Shown here: piece by piece, positions 6,497-8,382 of the stretch
How the letters are laid out: every line of letters begins with the position of its first letter
Numbering within the stretch: the first letter of the stretch is position 1
DNA from: CAISIP01 sp041581405
GTDB taxonomy: Bacteria; Pseudomonadota; Gammaproteobacteria; Burkholderiales; Burkholderiaceae_C
Reading direction: 5' to 3'
Assembly: GCA_041581405.1 (NCBI GenBank)
Contig: JBFIDI010000247.1
Coordinates: 1 to 8,382 of the forward strand
Length of the DNA stretch: 8,382 nucleotides
Position numbers and translations under genes: made by a program
The notes under the pieces: generated by a model
Seen by the model: the letters and a program-made list of their open reading frames with translations, nothing else
What the model was told of the DNA's origin: nothing
Database searches by the model: none

Positions 6497-7993
6497 ATGC
6501 CGCGCAGATCCGACACCACCGCCATGCCCTCCCCCACGGAAACCGAACTCAAGCTTGCACTGCCGATCGACGATCCGGCCGACCTGGTGCGCCGACTCTC
6601 GCGCACGGCCGTGTTGCGGCGGCGCAAGCCGCGCCAGCAGGAATTGCACAGCATCTACTTCGATACGCCCGGCCATCAGTTGCGGCGCGCCCAGGCCGCG
6701 CTGCGCCTGCGCCGGGTGGATACCGGCGCCGCGCCCCGCTGGCTGCAGACACTCAAGACCGGTGCGCCGGGGTCGTCGGCACTGAGCCGGCGCGGCGAAT
6801 GGGAAGTGCCGGTCGACGGGCCGGCGCTCGAACCCGGCGCACTCGATGCCGCGGCCTGGTCGCGCATCGACCCCGACGGCGCATGGATCGGCACCCTGGA
6901 GCCGTGTTTCGCGACCACGTTCACGCGCACGATCTGGTTGCTGCGCCGGCGCGATGGCAGTGTCGTCGAGGTTGCGCTGGACCTGGGTTCGGTCACCCAC
7001 GCCGGCCGCAGCGCGCCGATCTGCGAACTCGAACTCGAACGCAAGGCCGGCCCGGTGTCCGCGTTGTTCGACGTTGCGCAGCAGATTGCCCGGTCCGTGG
7101 CCGTGTTGCCGTTGGCCATGAGCAAGGCCCAACGGGGTTACGCGCTGGCGGCCGGCACGATCGACGCGCCGACGAAGGCCGCCGCACCGCGACTTTCGTC
7201 GCGCATGGGCTTGCGCGAGGCGGCGCACCAGGTGATGTCCGAGATGTACGGGCATTTCACCGCCAACCTGAACGCCTTGTTACGCTCGGACGATCCCGAG
7301 GTCGTGCACCAGGCACGCGTGGCCTGGCGCCGCATGCGCAGTGCCGCGCGCCTGTTCAGGTCCGTCCTGCCCGCGGACGGACGCCCCGACTGGAGCGCGA
7401 TCGAGCCGCTGCGGGTGTCCTTGGGCGAATTGCGCGACCTCGACGTGGCGCGCACCGAAACCCTGCCCGCCCTGCGCGAGAATTTCGTCGGCGGCGACAC
7501 CGATCGTGCGCAGGCCTGGGAGGCGATGGAACACAGGCTTGCGCAGGCCAGCGCCAGCCAGCGTGCGGCCGTGCGCCAGCGGCTGCAGGATCCGGCCGTG
7601 GGCCAGTGCCTGCTGCAGGCCACGCGGTGGCTGGAAACCCCGGGCGAAGGCCCGGCCGGCACCGACGCCCCCCCGTTGCGGGAGTGGGCGGCGCGCCGTG
7701 CGACGCGCCTGCACAAGCGGCTCGTGCGCGAGCGCAAGGCGGCCGACGATCCCCGGGCCCTGCACCACGTGCGGCTGCTGGCCAAGCGCACCCGCTACAG
7801 CATCGAGGCCTTGCGCGGCGTGTTGCCGCGGCACATGGTGCGCAAGTGGTATCCACAAGCCATCGCGCTACAGCAGGACATCGGCTCCCGTCGCGATCTG
7901 GCACAGGCCATCGTGCTGCTCGAGCGCCTCGACGCCCGCGTCGACCTGAGCGCCTTCGTGCGCGGTGTCGCGACCGGACGGGCCATGCGCTGA
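6497..7993 (+). CDS. CYTH-CHAD protein, YgiF-like inorganic triphosphatase with polyphosphate-binding domain
   Basis: A 498-residue soluble protein of two domains. The N-terminal CYTH domain (about 13-220) has the defining ExExK as ETELK (Glu15, Glu17, Lys19). It then shows YFDT (54-57), AALRLRR (67-73), Lys87 in LQTLK, EWEVPV (101-106), EVALDLG (158-164), CELELER (176-182) and the closing SKAQRGY (209-215). Together these line the triphosphate tunnel. The C-terminal CHAD domain (about 240-490) is helical, with two basic repeats: VHQARVAWRRMR (His271, Arg274, Arg278, Arg279, Arg281) and LHHVRLLAKRTRY (His423, Arg426, Lys430, Arg431). E. coli YgiF has the same order and hydrolyses inorganic triphosphate; CHAD domains bind polyphosphate. 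All key residues are present, so activity is likely. The ATG at 6497 lies 46 bases after the glycosyltransferase stop; an alternative ATG is at 6524, one codon position before PSPTETELK. The polyphosphate kinase downstream supports a polyphosphate-related job. Confidence 0.92.
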   Translation: MPRRSDTTAMPSPTETELKLALPIDDPADLVRRLSRTAVLRRRKPRQQELHSIYFDTPGHQLRRAQAALRLRRVDTGAAPRWLQTLKTGAPGSSALSRRGEWEVPVDGPALEPGALDAAAWSRIDPDGAWIGTLEPCFATTFTRTIWLLRRRDGSVVEVALDLGSVTHAGRSAPICELELERKAGPVSALFDVAQQIARSVAVLPLAMSKAQRGYALAAGTIDAPTKAAAPRLSSRMGLREAAHQVMSEMYGHFTANLNALLRSDDPEVVHQARVAWRRMRSAARLFRSVLPADGRPDWSAIEPLRVSLGELRDLDVARTETLPALRENFVGGDTDRAQAWEAMEHRLAQASASQRAAVRQRLQDPAVGQCLLQATRWLETPGEGPAGTDAPPLREWAARRATRLHKRLVRERKAADDPRALHHVRLLAKRTRYSIEALRGVLPRHMVRKWYPQAIALQQDIGSRRDLAQAIVLLERLDARVDLSAFVRGVATGRAMR

Positions 7994-8027
7994 CCGGCGC
8001 GCGGCGGCCGGCGGCCGTTCGACCGCG

Positions 8028-8061
8028 TTGTCACGGCCGCGTCATCGACGCCGGCTATCGT
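8028..8061 (+). promoter_or_regulatory. Predicted Pho box and -10 for ppk2
   Basis: TTGTCACGGCCGCGTCAT at 8028-8045 holds GTCAC and GTCAT cores 11 bases apart. It closely resembles the pstS element, down to the GGC at the start of the linker. Exactly 10 bases downstream is TATCGT (8056-8061), 4 of 6 to TATAAT. The transcript would start near 8068 and carry a leader of about 36 bases that includes the AGGAG ribosome-binding site. Confidence 0.6.
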
Positions 8062-8093
8062 CTGCGGCTTCGGTCCTGCACCTGGACGGCTCG

Positions 8094-8098
8094 AGGAG
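8094..8098 (+). promoter_or_regulatory. Shine-Dalgarno of ppk2, supports a GTG start
   Basis: AGGAG followed by a 5-base spacer precedes GTG at 8104. No ATG is available at this place, so the site fixes GTG as the initiator. Confidence 0.75.
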
Positions 8099-8103
8099 AT
8101 CAC

Positions 8104-8382
8104 GTGGGTTTCGAAGAAGACGAATTGGTACGCCGCATCCGCCACGAACTGGCCGACGGCTACGACGAAGAACTCGAACTGGAACTGGACGATCGCAACC
8201 TGGACCCGCTGGCGCACGACGACGGGCAGTCCCCGGGCGACGCGCATGCCGCTCAGCGTCGCGCGTATTTCCACGCACTCTTCCAGATGCAGGGCGAGCT
8301 GGTCAAGTTGCAGGACTGGGTCGTGCACAGCGGACACAAGGTCGTGATCCTGTTCGAAGGCCGGGACGCCGCCGGCAAGGGC
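8104..8382 (+). CDS. PPK2-family polyphosphate kinase (3' end cut by window)
   Basis: The first 93 codons of a polyphosphate kinase 2, a cytoplasmic enzyme that transfers phosphate between polyphosphate and nucleotides. The N-terminal part is acidic (GYDEELELELDD at 19-30), as in long single-domain PPK2 proteins. The family block then follows: LFQMQGELVKLQDWV (59-73), HKVVILFEGRDAAGKG (78-93). The last eight residues are the Walker A loop that holds the polyphosphate or nucleotide phosphates, and the window ends exactly there. The start is GTG at 8104 with AGGAG 5 bases upstream. The Walker B, the lid and the residues separating ADP-forming, GDP-forming and AMP-acting classes lie outside, so the class and direction of reaction cannot be told. 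It follows the CYTH-CHAD gene by 110 bases and has its own predicted Pho box. Confidence 0.93.
   Translation, partial: MGFEEDELVRRIRHELADGYDEELELELDDRNLDPLAHDDGQSPGDAHAAQRRAYFHALFQMQGELVKLQDWVVHSGHKVVILFEGRDAAGKG

Noticed and set aside
7994..8027. GGCGGCCGGCGGCCG-type tract after the CYTH-CHAD stop as a terminator
   Set aside because: The tract is self-complementary in several registers but has no defined loop or T-run. It could fold, but the evidence is not sufficient.

Overview
The window is about two-thirds G+C and almost fully coding. It reads as a proteobacterial chromosome, most likely a betaproteobacterium of the Burkholderiales type. That placement rests on the look of the PstS, PstB and PstC proteins and the codon use, not on a marker gene. 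No rRNA, tRNA, insertion sequence, phage gene or CRISPR array is visible, and no gene-free stretch exceeds 300 bases.

Left half, minus strand (1-3818): a phosphate ABC transporter operon in transcription order pstS, pstC, pstA, pstB. It encodes the periplasmic Pi-binding protein, two permeases and the ATPase. pstC and pstA overlap by 4 bases. pstB lacks only its last few codons at the window edge; phoU would be the usual next gene but is not visible. pstC most likely starts at a TTG codon placed behind a perfect AGGAGG.

Centre (3819-4022): a divergent control region between pstS and a plus-strand CorA/ZntB-type divalent-metal channel gene. It holds two Pho-box-like elements pointing outwards, one per gene.

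Right half, plus strand (4023-8382): the CorA-family channel, a GT4-type glycosyltransferase, a CYTH-CHAD protein (inorganic triphosphatase domain plus polyphosphate-binding domain, YgiF-like), and the first 93 codons of a PPK2-type polyphosphate kinase cut by the window end.

The unifying observation is regulatory. Pho-box-like direct repeats with an 11-base period lie before pstS, the CorA-family gene, the glycosyltransferase and ppk2. Each has a -10-like hexamer exactly 10 bases downstream, the geometry known for E. coli PhoB promoters. The CYTH-CHAD gene instead has a CATAAT box 5 bases before its ATG, suggesting leaderless transcription. The window can therefore be read as a compact phosphate locus: import (Pst), metal-ion balance (CorA-like), possible replacement of phospholipids by glycolipids (glycosyltransferase), and polyphosphate handling (CYTH-CHAD, PPK2). 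The gene identities are well supported. The joint PhoB control and the lipid-remodelling role are inferences.
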